A DNA stretch of 64,000 bases from Dehalococcoidia bacterium. GTDB lineage: Bacteria; Chloroflexota; Dehalococcoidia; GIF9; AB-539-J10. Positions 16,866-26,528 of the stretch are shown piece after piece. The notes under the pieces were generated by a model, which saw only the letters and a program-made list of their open reading frames with translations, was not told the origin of the DNA and did not search any database. Position numbers and translations under genes: made by a program. Where the stretch lies: assembly GCA_007129495.1 (NCBI GenBank), contig SKVJ01000039.1:23422-87421 (forward strand), written 5' to 3'. Within the stretch, counting starts at the first letter, position 1, and the number at the start of each line of letters is the position of its first letter.

Positions 16866-19724
16866 ATGGCACACAGGATAGAGGTTGCGTTCAGAGCAGG
16901 TCTGGTTGATCCACGAGAGGATGGAGTTCTTGCCGGGATACGCGACTTGGGAATCACCGGGATCCAGCACGTGTCTGTAGCCGACGTGTATTGGGTTGAT
17001 GCGTCCCTTCTCGAGACACAACTACGAGCTGCAGGTGCGATGCTGTTGTCGGATCCGGTTGCACAGGTATGTGGCTATGATGGCGAACATGTGCGCGATA
17101 ACTCACCATCGCTGTGGGCGCTGGAAGTTGCGTACAATCGTGGTGTCAGCGATCCACTCGAGGCTACTATTCTCAAAGGACTGAAGGATATCGGCATCGA
17201 CGATGTGCCACGAGCGCGTAGCGCGGTACGGTATGTCTTTCACGGATGGTGCAGCCAGGATGATATCGATGTCATCACGCATCGCCTACTTCTTAATCCA
17301 CTCGTACAACACGTGGTACAACCAGGAGAGGATGTATTTCCGGACGAGCCGACATATCAATTCGAATTACGTCAGGTACCTTTACTACATCTGGACGATG
17401 CCGCGCGGTCCGGAATCGCTTCGGCATATGGCTTCTCTCCGTCCGAACTCGATGCAATACATCACTACTTCGCTTCCATTGGTCGTGAACCGACAGATAT
17501 CGAACTCGAAACGCTTGCGCAGTCCTGGTCGGAGCACTGTGTGCACAAAACTTTCAAGGCGAGGATCACTTTGGGTCGTGAGCGCATCGACAACCTGTTG
17601 CGCAGCACGATAATGCAGGCGACACGGGCCCTTGACAAGGAATGGTGTCTGTCCGTCTTTGAGGACAATGCCGGCGTGATTGATTTCGATGGCGAACACG
17701 CCATCTGCTTCAAGGTCGAAACCCACAATCACCCATCGGCTGTAGAACCCTATGGCGGAGCCGCAACTGGTCTCGGAGGCGTTGTTCGCGACGTTCTCGG
17801 GACCGGCCTCGGTGCCCGTCCTATTGCTAATACGGATGTGTTTTGCTTCGCTCCGCCTGATATGGCATACGATGCTCTTCCTGCTGGAGTGCTGCATCCA
17901 AGGAGAGTCTTCAAAGGCGTGAGGGCAGGTGTCGCCGACTATGGCAACAGGCTGGGCATCCCCACATTGAATGGGACTCTTCGGTTCGATCCGCGTTATA
18001 TCGGAAATCCACTAGTGTTTTGCGGAACTGTCGGAATCATGCCTCGCTGGGCAGCCTATATGGGGAAACAGCAGCCGGGTGATCTTGTAGTACTAATGGG
18101 AGGTCGCACAGGACGCGATGGTATTCACGGAGTCACGTTCGCTTCTGAGAAGCTGGATGACACCTCAGTTACCAGGTCCAGAAGCGCGGTACAGATCGGA
18201 AACGCGATTGTTGAGAAGCGCGTGATCGATGCTCTCATTCAGGCCCGTGACAAGAAGCTTTATCGGCGGATAACCGATTGTGGAGGTGGTGGCTTGTCTT
18301 CTGCGGTCGGTGAGATGGGAGCCGTGACCGGGGTGCGCGTGTATTTGGACAGGGTGCCTTTGAAGTACGCGGGTCTCTCGTATGACGAGATATGGATATC
18401 TGAATCACAGGAACGCATGATCGTCGCCGTGCCCCCGGAGAACATCGACGAGTTAATGAAAGTCTGCAGTATCGAGAGGGTTGAAACCACCGTGATTGGT
18501 GAGTTCACGAATGACCGGCGCCTGGAGCTCGTCTATGATGGTGTACTTGTCGGCAATCTCGATATGGAGTTCTTGCACAATGGACGCCCGCAACTGGACC
18601 TTGTTGCCACACGGCCGCATCAGGAGTGGACCGGCAAGGATCCCGCGTCCCCCGAGTCCTGCACGGCGGCGCTCTTTGCTGTTTTGTCCTCGCTCAATGT
18701 ATGTAGCAAAGAGTGGGTTATTCGGCAATATGACCATGAGGTGCAGGGAGGTAGTGTCCTCAGGGCTCTTGTAGGGCCGGAGGCCGATGGTCCCGGAGAT
18801 GCAGCCATCATCAAGCCGCTGCTTGAATCTGATCGCGGACTGGCGATAGCTAATGGGATCAACACTCGTTTTGGCGATATTGACGCTTACTGGATGGCGG
18901 CTTCCGCTATTGACGAAGCACTTCGCCAGGTAGTTGCTGTTGGGGCCGGCCTCGACAGGGTCGCGTTACTTGATAATTTCTGCTGGGGTCGTGCATCCGA
19001 ACCGGAAAGCCTGTGGGCGCTTGTACAATCCTGTAAGGCCTGTCAGGACATGTCGTTGGCGTTTGACGTGCCCTTCATTTCCGGAAAGGACAGTCTCAAC
19101 AATTTCACCGAGAGTGAGGGGAATATCATTACGATACCTCACACATTGCTGATCTCAGCCATTGCAGTGATGCCGGATGTCAATCGGGCCATCACGATGG
19201 ATCTGAAGTCGGCCGGCAACTTGCTGTACGCTGTCGGCAGTACATTCGCAGAACTCGCTGGCTCGGAATACTGCAGCAATCTTCCTGACTGTGGTCGCAG
19301 AGTTCCTGAGGTTCGTTTCGAGACAGCACGTGCAACAATGCTGGCATTGGTTAATGCGATTAACGATGGACTGGTAGTTTCCTGTCACGATATGAGTGAA
19401 GGAGGGCTTGCCGTAGCCGTAGCCGAAATGGCATTTGCTGGAGCGCTCGGCGCGAACATCAGCATCTCTCGTGTGCCACTGGGTGAGAGCATTGACAGAA
19501 ACGACATAATCCTTTTCTCGGAATCCAACAGTCGGTTTGTAGTCGAGGTTCCGGTAAGGCAGTCGGCCGAGTTCGAGCGGCGTATGAGTGGGGTATCCTG
19601 TGCGCAGATAGGAACCGTCATGGACGATGACAATCTTCACATATTGGGACTGGATGGTACGCCGGTAGTTTCTGCGACGTTGCGTGAATTGAAAGCCGCC
19701 TGGAAGCAGCCACTGGCCTGGTAG
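16866..19724 (+). CDS. purL: Phosphoribosylformylglycinamidine synthase, long PurL with two PurS-like repeats
   Basis: A 952-residue PurL. It converts FGAR to FGAM with ATP and ammonia from PurQ, the fourth step of purine synthesis. The core includes SWSEHCVHKTF, the substrate segment FKVETHNHPSAVEPYGGAATGLGG, and RRITDCGGGGLSSAVGEMG. Two tandem PurS-like units come before the core: about 1-80 (starting MAHRIEVAFRAG) and 85-165 (starting SLWALEVAYNRG). Small PurL proteins (about 720-750 residues) use separate PurS, so this is a fusion standing in for PurS. No separate purS is visible. purQ follows after 5 bases. Confidence 0.95.
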   Translation: MAHRIEVAFRAGLVDPREDGVLAGIRDLGITGIQHVSVADVYWVDASLLETQLRAAGAMLLSDPVAQVCGYDGEHVRDNSPSLWALEVAYNRGVSDPLEATILKGLKDIGIDDVPRARSAVRYVFHGWCSQDDIDVITHRLLLNPLVQHVVQPGEDVFPDEPTYQFELRQVPLLHLDDAARSGIASAYGFSPSELDAIHHYFASIGREPTDIELETLAQSWSEHCVHKTFKARITLGRERIDNLLRSTIMQATRALDKEWCLSVFEDNAGVIDFDGEHAICFKVETHNHPSAVEPYGGAATGLGGVVRDVLGTGLGARPIANTDVFCFAPPDMAYDALPAGVLHPRRVFKGVRAGVADYGNRLGIPTLNGTLRFDPRYIGNPLVFCGTVGIMPRWAAYMGKQQPGDLVVLMGGRTGRDGIHGVTFASEKLDDTSVTRSRSAVQIGNAIVEKRVIDALIQARDKKLYRRITDCGGGGLSSAVGEMGAVTGVRVYLDRVPLKYAGLSYDEIWISESQERMIVAVPPENIDELMKVCSIERVETTVIGEFTNDRRLELVYDGVLVGNLDMEFLHNGRPQLDLVATRPHQEWTGKDPASPESCTAALFAVLSSLNVCSKEWVIRQYDHEVQGGSVLRALVGPEADGPGDAAIIKPLLESDRGLAIANGINTRFGDIDAYWMAASAIDEALRQVVAVGAGLDRVALLDNFCWGRASEPESLWALVQSCKACQDMSLAFDVPFISGKDSLNNFTESEGNIITIPHTLLISAIAVMPDVNRAITMDLKSAGNLLYAVGSTFAELAGSEYCSNLPDCGRRVPEVRFETARATMLALVNAINDGLVVSCHDMSEGGLAVAVAEMAFAGALGANISISRVPLGESIDRNDIILFSESNSRFVVEVPVRQSAEFERRMSGVSCAQIGTVMDDDNLHILGLDGTPVVSATLRELKAAWKQPLAW

Positions 19725-19729
19725 ACAGA

Positions 19730-20494
19730 ATGGGCAAACCAAGAGTACTGGTTCTCAGAGCGCCGGGAACCAACTGTGATCTCGAAACGGCCTACGCGTT
19801 TGAACTTGCGGGGGCCGAATCATCGCTCGTCCACATCACTCGCATGATCTCCCATGAGGTAACTTTGGCGGAGTGTTCTATCTTCGTTATTCCCGGCGGA
19901 TTCAGTTACGGTGATGATCTTGGTGCCGGAAAGGTGATGGCAAACGAATTGGATCAACGCCTTCATGACCAGGTGGCCGAGTTTGTGGCTCGAGGTGGCC
20001 TGGTGCTTGGGATCTGCAATGGCTTTCAGGTTCTGGTAAGGGCTGGGCTGCTACCTGTCCCGTTTGGCGGACAGCGGTCAAGTCTTCTGGTCAACAGATC
20101 CGGTCGATTTGAATGCCGCTGGATTCATCTGCGCATTGCTCCGGGAAATCCGTGCGTATTCACACCTGGCGTTGTCGCTCTTGATCTTGCAGTTGCGCAC
20201 GGCGAAGGCAGATTGTATGTGCCTGAATCGAGCGAATCTGATTTGACTCCTGTGCTCTACTATGCCCGACCAGATGGGCGTGAGCCTGAGTACCCCGCGG
20301 ATCCGAACGGATCGTTCAAACATATTGCCGGGCTTTGTGATGAATCGGGCAGGATTTTCGGGCTGATGCCGCATCCCGAGCGGTTTGTGCGTTTGTCCCA
20401 GCACCCACGGTGGAGCACCAGGGCTGAAAGGGATGGTCCTGGTGATGGGCTGGCATTCTTCGTGAACGCAGTGAATTATGCCCGGAGTTTGTAG
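19730..20494 (+). CDS. purQ: Phosphoribosylformylglycinamidine synthase glutaminase subunit PurQ
   Basis: A 254-residue class-I glutamine amidotransferase that supplies ammonia to PurL. Nucleophile Cys96 lies in LGICNGFQVL, and the His/Glu pair is in LMPHPER near the end. Residues 51-63 (IFVIPGGFSYGDD) are characteristic of PurQ rather than other GATases. It starts 5 bases after purL. It is longer than the 220-230 residues of many PurQ, with an insertion around the LYVPESSESDLTP region. It converges with nrpR with only 16 bases between stops. Confidence 0.95.
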   Translation: MGKPRVLVLRAPGTNCDLETAYAFELAGAESSLVHITRMISHEVTLAECSIFVIPGGFSYGDDLGAGKVMANELDQRLHDQVAEFVARGGLVLGICNGFQVLVRAGLLPVPFGGQRSSLLVNRSGRFECRWIHLRIAPGNPCVFTPGVVALDLAVAHGEGRLYVPESSESDLTPVLYYARPDGREPEYPADPNGSFKHIAGLCDESGRIFGLMPHPERFVRLSQHPRWSTRAERDGPGDGLAFFVNAVNYARSL

Positions 20495-20510
20495 CAGATA
20501 GTGCGGTTCG

Positions 20511-21503
20511 TCAAATGTGGCTGATATCCACCAATCGCTCGTAGTCAATCAGGCCGCTCTCAGCCGAGTTTTCTACTTCAATCCCTGCTTCTGCTGCTGC
20601 TGCGACCGGATTGAGGCCACCGAGCAAGATCATGCCTACCTTGTTCATACCAACTTCTATCTGACATATCGGCTCACTGGTGTTGCCGAGAAGGTAGACA
20701 CCATGAATGCCCGCAGCTCGAAGTTCCTCGATGCGCCTTTCGACTACGACACGCGACGGAGCGAGAATTTCGCGGAAATTGGCGAGGATGCGTCCTGTGC
20801 CGGATTCAGCAGCATTTCTGACATCTGTCATTCCGGCGCGTATGTACTGTTCCGAAGGATCAAGGGAAGTGCCATCATACTTGATAATGGCAACGAACCG
20901 CCGTGGCCTCCCGCTCTTGAGTTCCAGTACGCCCCCGAAGCGTGACTCAATGGGGACCGAGGACTTCAGCAGGACACCATTCACAACCACTCCGCACACG
21001 GTTGCCAGACCTACCATCCCTGCCGGCACCACACGCGTGCCTAATTTCTCCCCCTCGTGAGCCACTGACACCAGCCGGCTCGCACAGAGATTGCGGTCGA
21101 AGGCCGGTTGCATCTCTTGTAGCGCGTTGCGAAAGTCATCGGCGCGGAAGAGCGAAGTGTTTACGGGAACAAGTCCTGTCCTGCGGTTCGGGTCGAACGT
21201 GGTCTGGAACGCGAGGAGTTGCAGTTTCTCGATGATGAACCCCACCTGTTCCGGTGCGAGTGCATTGCGCAACTCATCGAGCCCCTCCCAGGTAATGATT
21301 CTGCCATCCCGTCCTTTGGGCTCGGTATAGCCTCGTTCGTCGGTCATCCGCAGGTGATACCGTACTGCTCTCTCGCTCAGAAAGACACCGTGTCTCTCCA
21401 GGTCACGAGAAATCGTGATGGATCCGAGGGGTTCGGCTGATTCCGACAGAACCTTCAGAATGGCGATGGTCTTTCGTTCGGTGTCTCTATCAAGGGTCTG
21501 CAT
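20511..21503 (-). CDS. nrpR: NrpR-like nitrogen transcriptional regulator (DUF128)
   Basis: A 330-residue protein with an N-terminal winged-helix domain (about 8-75: RKTIAILKVLSESAEPLGSITISRDLE, then SERAVRYHLRMTDERGY) and one NrpR/DUF128 effector domain (about 85-325). In methanogenic archaea NrpR represses nitrogen genes and is released by 2-oxoglutarate. The arrangement of winged helix plus one effector domain matches that family. It is the last gene of a minus-strand run nadE-carA-purF-pdxT-nrpR, 67 bases after pdxT. NrpR is uncommon in bacteria. Targets are unknown but nearby glnA, gdhA and the glutamate synthase operon are obvious candidates (inference). Confidence 0.85.
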   Translation of the reverse strand: MQTLDRDTERKTIAILKVLSESAEPLGSITISRDLERHGVFLSERAVRYHLRMTDERGYTEPKGRDGRIITWEGLDELRNALAPEQVGFIIEKLQLLAFQTTFDPNRRTGLVPVNTSLFRADDFRNALQEMQPAFDRNLCASRLVSVAHEGEKLGTRVVPAGMVGLATVCGVVVNGVLLKSSVPIESRFGGVLELKSGRPRRFVAIIKYDGTSLDPSEQYIRAGMTDVRNAAESGTGRILANFREILAPSRVVVERRIEELRAAGIHGVYLLGNTSEPICQIEVGMNKVGMILLGGLNPVAAAAEAGIEVENSAESGLIDYERLVDISHI

Positions 21504-21570
21504 CAGTGAATTCTCGGTGCCGGCTCACCTTTATTCGTGGCCGGGTGCTCTGCAGGGACAGTATACAGTG

Positions 21571-22188
21571 TCAGGCACTGGAATCCGACGGGTGTTGACC
21601 TTGAATCCCCGCAATATGCAGGAAGTACTGGTGTACACGCAGGTCTGGCACGAACTCGGGATGAAAGCTGGTGGCGAAAATACGGGATTGTTGACAGGCC
21701 ACAATGGTTCCGCTGTGCAGCCGGGAAATGACGCGGACCTTCGGTCCGCATGACTCGATAATCGGAGCTCGAATGAAGACTCCACGAAAGACGGAACCCG
21801 CGAGACCATCTATCATCAAGTCTTCCTCGAAGCTTTGCACCTGTCTGCCAAAGGCATTGCGAGCTACGGAGACGTCGAGAAGTCCGAGAGGAGTCATACT
21901 GTGGCTGGTGACCGTCTTGGCTAGCACGATGATGCCAGCACAGGTGCCGAATGTAGGGAGACCGTTAATGATAGCGTTCAGCAATGGCTCGCGGAGGGCA
22001 AACTCATCGATTAGCTTGAGAAGCGTCGTCGATTCTCCTCCCGGCAGAATGATTCCGTCGATGCCTTCCAGGTGTTCTGGCAGGCGCACTTCTCGTACGC
22101 TCGCCCCAAGCTGTTTCAGAGCCGCGCTGTGCTCCATGAATGACCCTTGCAGGCACAGGACACCAATCGTCGGGCGACCGGATATCAT
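21571..22188 (-). CDS. pdxT: Pyridoxal 5'-phosphate synthase glutaminase subunit PdxT
   Basis: A 205-residue class-I amidotransferase that releases ammonia from glutamine for PdxS in the DXP-independent route to PLP. The N-terminus IGVLCLQGSFMEH, the PGGESTTL segment, Cys83 in FGTCAG and the SFHPEF histidine are family hallmarks. The ATG at 22188 overlaps the purF stop (ATGA), so translation is coupled. The usual partner pdxS is not in this window. It sits in a run of glutamine-using genes ending in nrpR. Confidence 0.94.
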   Translation of the reverse strand: MISGRPTIGVLCLQGSFMEHSAALKQLGASVREVRLPEHLEGIDGIILPGGESTTLLKLIDEFALREPLLNAIINGLPTFGTCAGIIVLAKTVTSHSMTPLGLLDVSVARNAFGRQVQSFEEDLMIDGLAGSVFRGVFIRAPIIESCGPKVRVISRLHSGTIVACQQSRIFATSFHPEFVPDLRVHQYFLHIAGIQGQHPSDSSA

Positions 22189-23576
22189 GGTGCGGTCTCC
22201 AGCGCCAGCTTGCCCAGTCCCATCTGGACAGGCACCGGGTACTGGCCGGTGAAGCAGGCCGTACAAAGGCTGCTACACGGGCGTTGCAGTGCTTTCTGTA
22301 GTCCTTCAAGGCTGATGTAACCGAGAGAATCGGCCTGAACATGCTTCTGTATTTCGGCAACTGAGTAGCGGGCTGCGATAAGCTCAGATTCGGTCGGAAT
22401 GTCCACGCCAAGAAAGCAGGGGTGGATCAGCGGCGGGGCACAAATTCTGAGGTGAACCTCTCGTGCACCAGCGGCTCGCAGAAGAGCGACTACGTGTGGT
22501 GTGGTCGTGCCGCGAACGATGCTGTCATCCAGCACGACAAGTCGTTTACCCGCTATCGTGCCGGAAAGTGGATTGAACTTCAATTGTACGCCGAGGTCTC
22601 TCAGGCGCTGGTCGGGAGCAATGAACGTGCGGCCAATATAACGATTCTTGAGCAGCCCTTCACAGTACGGGATGCCGGATGCATCAGCGAAACCGATAGC
22701 GGCGGGAATTGCGGAATCCGGAATGCCAAGTACGAGATCTGCGTCGACCGGGTATTCACGCCAGAGTTGCGCACCCATATCCTGTCTACTGTCATAGACG
22801 AGCCTGTTCTCAAGCGTACTGTCGGGTCGTGCGAGATAGATGTATTCGAAGGCACAGAATGCATGGCGCTGCCCCTCTCCTATGTGCAGTCGCGTAACAC
22901 CATCCGCGCCAAATGCGAGCAGCTCGCCAGGCTCAAGTTCACGTTCGAATCGTGCGCCGATATGGTCGAGGGCACATGATTCGGAAGCCACAACCGGACT
23001 CAAACCGATGTATCCCAGGCACAGAGGGCGAACCCCGTTGGGATCACGCACGGCGATAAGCCTGTCTGTCGTGAGCAGGGTGAGGGAGTAGGCGCCTATG
23101 AGACGACGGGTTGCGGAAGCGACTCGCTCCACCCAATTATGACCGGGTGTCGAAAGGATGAGGTTTGCGATCACTTCGGAATCTGTCGTTGCACTGAACT
23201 TGAATCCCTTCTCAAGCAGTTCCTGACGAAGCTGGACGGCGTTCACAATGTTGCCGTTATGCGCCAGTGCGATCTTGCCTTCAGGACCTGATACCACTAT
23301 CGGCTGAGCATTGACGCTGCTGTTCGTTCCAGTAGTTGAATAGCGGTTGTGACCAATTCCAGAGAAGCCACTCAGACGGGAGAGCGACTCTTCATCGAAT
23401 ACCTGTGAGACAAGCCCGATTGCTGCATGGCGCTTGAGGTCGCGTCCATTAGAGACCACAATACCGCTGCTCTCCTGGCCGCGGTGCTGTAGCGCGAATA
23501 ACGCGAAGAATATCAGGCGGGCCACGTCTTCGGGTGGGGAAAAAGTGCCGAAGACAGCGCACTTGTCATGGATCAT
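22185..23576 (-). CDS. purF: Amidophosphoribosyltransferase PurF
   Basis: A 463-residue class-II amidotransferase that makes phosphoribosylamine from PRPP and glutamine, the first committed purine step. The N-terminus MIHDKCAVFG places the catalytic Cys at position 6, exposed after propeptide removal. Other marks are ALQHRGQESSGI, ATTDSEVI and the PRPP loop VVLDDSIVRGTT; CAPPLIHPCFLGVDIP carries conserved Cys typical of Bacillus-type, Fe-S-containing enzymes. I start at the ATG at 23576, which has GAGG 12 bases upstream; a start at 23615 would overlap carA. It lies 13 bases after carA and overlaps pdxT by 4 bases. Confidence 0.95.
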   Translation of the reverse strand: MIHDKCAVFGTFSPPEDVARLIFFALFALQHRGQESSGIVVSNGRDLKRHAAIGLVSQVFDEESLSRLSGFSGIGHNRYSTTGTNSSVNAQPIVVSGPEGKIALAHNGNIVNAVQLRQELLEKGFKFSATTDSEVIANLILSTPGHNWVERVASATRRLIGAYSLTLLTTDRLIAVRDPNGVRPLCLGYIGLSPVVASESCALDHIGARFERELEPGELLAFGADGVTRLHIGEGQRHAFCAFEYIYLARPDSTLENRLVYDSRQDMGAQLWREYPVDADLVLGIPDSAIPAAIGFADASGIPYCEGLLKNRYIGRTFIAPDQRLRDLGVQLKFNPLSGTIAGKRLVVLDDSIVRGTTTPHVVALLRAAGAREVHLRICAPPLIHPCFLGVDIPTESELIAARYSVAEIQKHVQADSLGYISLEGLQKALQRPCSSLCTACFTGQYPVPVQMGLGKLALETAP

Positions 23577-23589
23577 GCTTGATACAACC

Positions 23590-24717
23590 TCAGTAGTCCC
23601 TGAGAGTGCTGTCAACTCGGTTGCGTCTAGTTGAGTTCTCGTTCATCAAGTCCACGAACTGATGAAAGAGGTATGTGCTGTCCAGGGGCCCCGGCGTACC
23701 TTCAGCATGATACTGGATGGAGATCAGGGGATACTCCTCATGAGTGATACCCTCGACAGTGCCATCGTTCAGGTTCACATGGCTTATGGCGATGCCTTGA
23801 GGAAGGGTTTCACCAGCCACAGCGTAACCATGATTTTGAGTCGTGATATATACGCGTCCTGTGTGGACGTCACGCACTGGATGATTCCCGCCATGGTGGC
23901 CGAACTTCAGTTTGAAGGTCTGACCGCCCAGCGCGCGTGCGATAACCTGGTGGCCGAGGCAGACACCCATCAGAGGCACACGGCCCAGCAACTGGCGCAT
24001 CACCTCCTCGAGGTCGGTCAAGTGGGCCGGATCTCCAGGTCCGGGTGACAGCAGGACACCATCGGGAGACAACTCGCGTATGCGATCAAGGCCGGCAGAG
24101 ACAGGCACAACCGTAACCCTGCAGCCAGCGGCTGTGAGGTGTCTGATGATACTTTGCTTCACACCGCAGTCAACCAGAACTACGTGATACGCCTCGTCGG
24201 GCGTAGTGGCAGTGGCCACTCGCTCGCTGTCCGTACTCACTTCATGGGCCAGTGGCATCTGTCCGTATGCCAGCGTAGAGCGAAGTTCACGCAGGGCGTC
24301 TTCCGGCAGGAGATCAGATGTGAGGACACCCATCATGACGCCGGCGGCCCGGAGCTTACGTGTCAGAGCGCGTGTATCCAGACCTGCGATACCGGGGATG
24401 CCGTGTGTCGACAGATAGCTATCGAGTGTTTGGACGGACTGGAAATGGCTTGGTGTTGCACAGTGCTCGCGCACCACAAGGCCACGCGCCTGGACATGAG
24501 GCGACTCGTCATCGATCGGATTGATTCCGTAGTTGCCGACAAGTGGATATGTAAGCACCAGCAACTGGCCCCTGAACGAAGGGTCCGTCAGCATCTCCTG
24601 GTAGCCTGTCATGCTTGTGTCAAAAACTACCTCGCCGTACGTGGTAGTGTCAGCTCCAAATGACTCCCCCTCGTACGTAGTACCATCTTCGAGTATCAGG
24701 TAGGCTTTCTTAGTCAT
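23590..24717 (-). CDS. carA: Carbamoyl-phosphate synthase small (glutaminase) subunit
   Basis: A 375-residue CarA that hydrolyses glutamine and channels ammonia to CarB for carbamoyl phosphate (pyrimidines and arginine). The N-terminal domain has GEVVFDTSMTGYQE, SFRGQLLVLTYPLVGNYG and GIPGIAGLDTRALTR. The GATase domain has the nucleophile Cys in LMGVCLGHQ and the segment TQNHGYAV. The ATG at 24717 is preceded by AGGAG at 9 bases. carB, the usual neighbour, is not next to it; the gene instead lies between nadE and purF. Confidence 0.95.
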   Translation of the reverse strand: MTKKAYLILEDGTTYEGESFGADTTTYGEVVFDTSMTGYQEMLTDPSFRGQLLVLTYPLVGNYGINPIDDESPHVQARGLVVREHCATPSHFQSVQTLDSYLSTHGIPGIAGLDTRALTRKLRAAGVMMGVLTSDLLPEDALRELRSTLAYGQMPLAHEVSTDSERVATATTPDEAYHVVLVDCGVKQSIIRHLTAAGCRVTVVPVSAGLDRIRELSPDGVLLSPGPGDPAHLTDLEEVMRQLLGRVPLMGVCLGHQVIARALGGQTFKLKFGHHGGNHPVRDVHTGRVYITTQNHGYAVAGETLPQGIAISHVNLNDGTVEGITHEEYPLISIQYHAEGTPGPLDSTYLFHQFVDLMNENSTRRNRVDSTLRDY

Positions 24718-24761
24718 ATCGTCCACTCCTGACGGGCGGTACGTATTCAACGGTCACCGGA

Positions 24762-26528
24762 TCAACCATGGAATCTGTTGGTGATCGGAAGGCGACGGTC
24801 GCGACCGAATGCCCGAGTCGTTATTTTGATTCCCGGCGGTGCCTGGCGTCTCTTGTACTCACTGTGATCGACGAGCTGTGCGGTGCGCTCAACGATGTCC
24901 GCGTCATGGCCAAGTGCGACTATCTGTGCCACGCTTCTATCGTCTTCCACGTACAGCTTGAGGATAGGATCCAGTACTTCATAGGGTGGAAGACTATCGC
25001 TGTCTTTTTGATTCGGTCGCAGCTCTGCCGACGGTGGCCGGCACATGACCCTAGGTGGGATGACACAATCCGGGCCCAGTGAGTTGCGATGGTGCGACAA
25101 TTCGTATACAAGAGACTTGGGAACGTCCTTGAGTACGGCGAAACCTCCAGCCATGTCGCCATACAGTGTAGTGTACCCGGTGGCCATCTCACTCTTGTTA
25201 CCAGTAGTTAAGACAAGCCAGCGGAACTTGTTTGAGAGAGACATCAGTATTGTTCCGCGTATACGCGCCTGAAGATTTTCCTCTGTCGAGTCTTCTTCCA
25301 GTCCTTCGAAAACCGGGCCGAGCATTTCTAGGAACGCAGTGTATGCAGGCTCCACGGGAATTGTGATTAGACGGATGTTGAGGTTATCAGCGACTGCTTG
25401 AGCGTTGTCGCTACTCTCGGAAGCTGTGAATCTGGATGGCAGGCAGACTGCGACAACATTCTCCGGTCCGAGCGCATCGCATGCGATGCAGGCCACAAGA
25501 GACGAATCGATACCACCAGACAGCCCTATGACGACCTGGTCGAATCCGTTCTTGCGCACGTAATCTGCAGTCCCGAGCACCAGGGCGCGATATACCTCGT
25601 CGCACTTGTCGACAGGCTGAAACGTGCAGGGTTGCAGCGCAGGCTTCGCGTGGTCACCCACAGTGGCGGCGATGTCTATCTCGGTGTTATCCGTCGTGCG
25701 GCCGCGCACCAACGTCTCAGTCTTGCGCCATCTCGGGTCGTGAAGGCGGGCACGAAACACGGATTCGATCTGCACGTCGGCAACGACCAGATCTTCCTTG
25801 AACGCTTCTCCCGCAGCCAGCACTGCTCCCTGTTCATCGACGATCATACTCTCGCCGTCAAATACCAATTCGTCCTGTCCGCCAACCAGATTACACATAG
25901 CGAACACGCAGACGTTATCTCTCGCCCTGGTTGCCAGCATCTGACGACGGCTGTCGCATTTTCCGCGATGATAGGGAGATGCGCTCAGATTCACGATGAT
26001 CTCCGCGCCATTCGCAGCCTGTACGCTGGCGGGTCCACCCTCGTACCAGATGTCTTCGCAGATAGTGACGCCGATGCCGACTCCGCCAAGACGGAATACC
26101 GGACTGGCACGGCCTGCGCGGAAGTATCGGTTCTCATCAAAGACGCCGTAGTTGGGGAGGAAGACCTTATGGTAGATACCACGGACGCCGCCATCGTAGA
26201 GAATCGCTGCCGCGTTGTATACATCGGAATCGCTGTCCACGAATCCTACTATCACGAGAGAATGGCGCGTGTGTTCAGCGATAAGGCGAAGGGAACACTG
26301 ATTCTCGTTGATGAAGCGAGGGCGTAACAACAGGTCTTCAGGCGGATACCCGCTTATGGCCAACTCGGGGAACACAATTACATCAGCACCTCTCGCCACC
26401 GCCTCATCAACAGATGAAATGATGCGCTCGGTGTTGCCAGCCAGGTCACCGACGGTACTGTTGATCTGCGCGAGTGCGATACGAACAGACAGCGCTTGCT
26501 GTCGGTCGGGGTAGCTCATTCTCTGCAT
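24762..26528 (-). CDS. nadE: Glutamine-dependent NAD+ synthetase
   Basis: A 588-residue two-domain enzyme. The N-terminal nitrilase-type glutaminase (about 15-280) shows the Glu-Lys-Cys triad in VFPELAISGYPPEDLL, YHKVFLPNYGVFDE and TICEDIWYEGG. The C-terminal synthetase has the P-loop IGLSGGIDSSLVA and LTTGNKSEMATGY. It amidates deamido-NAD using ammonia channelled from glutamine. I start at the ATG at 26528; one at 26519 is equally possible. It heads the run nadE-carA-purF-pdxT-nrpR, four of whose five genes are amidotransferases; carA follows after 44 bases. Confidence 0.95.
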   Translation of the reverse strand: MQRMSYPDRQQALSVRIALAQINSTVGDLAGNTERIISSVDEAVARGADVIVFPELAISGYPPEDLLLRPRFINENQCSLRLIAEHTRHSLVIVGFVDSDSDVYNAAAILYDGGVRGIYHKVFLPNYGVFDENRYFRAGRASPVFRLGGVGIGVTICEDIWYEGGPASVQAANGAEIIVNLSASPYHRGKCDSRRQMLATRARDNVCVFAMCNLVGGQDELVFDGESMIVDEQGAVLAAGEAFKEDLVVADVQIESVFRARLHDPRWRKTETLVRGRTTDNTEIDIAATVGDHAKPALQPCTFQPVDKCDEVYRALVLGTADYVRKNGFDQVVIGLSGGIDSSLVACIACDALGPENVVAVCLPSRFTASESSDNAQAVADNLNIRLITIPVEPAYTAFLEMLGPVFEGLEEDSTEENLQARIRGTILMSLSNKFRWLVLTTGNKSEMATGYTTLYGDMAGGFAVLKDVPKSLVYELSHHRNSLGPDCVIPPRVMCRPPSAELRPNQKDSDSLPPYEVLDPILKLYVEDDRSVAQIVALGHDADIVERTAQLVDHSEYKRRQAPPGIKITTRAFGRDRRLPITNRFHG

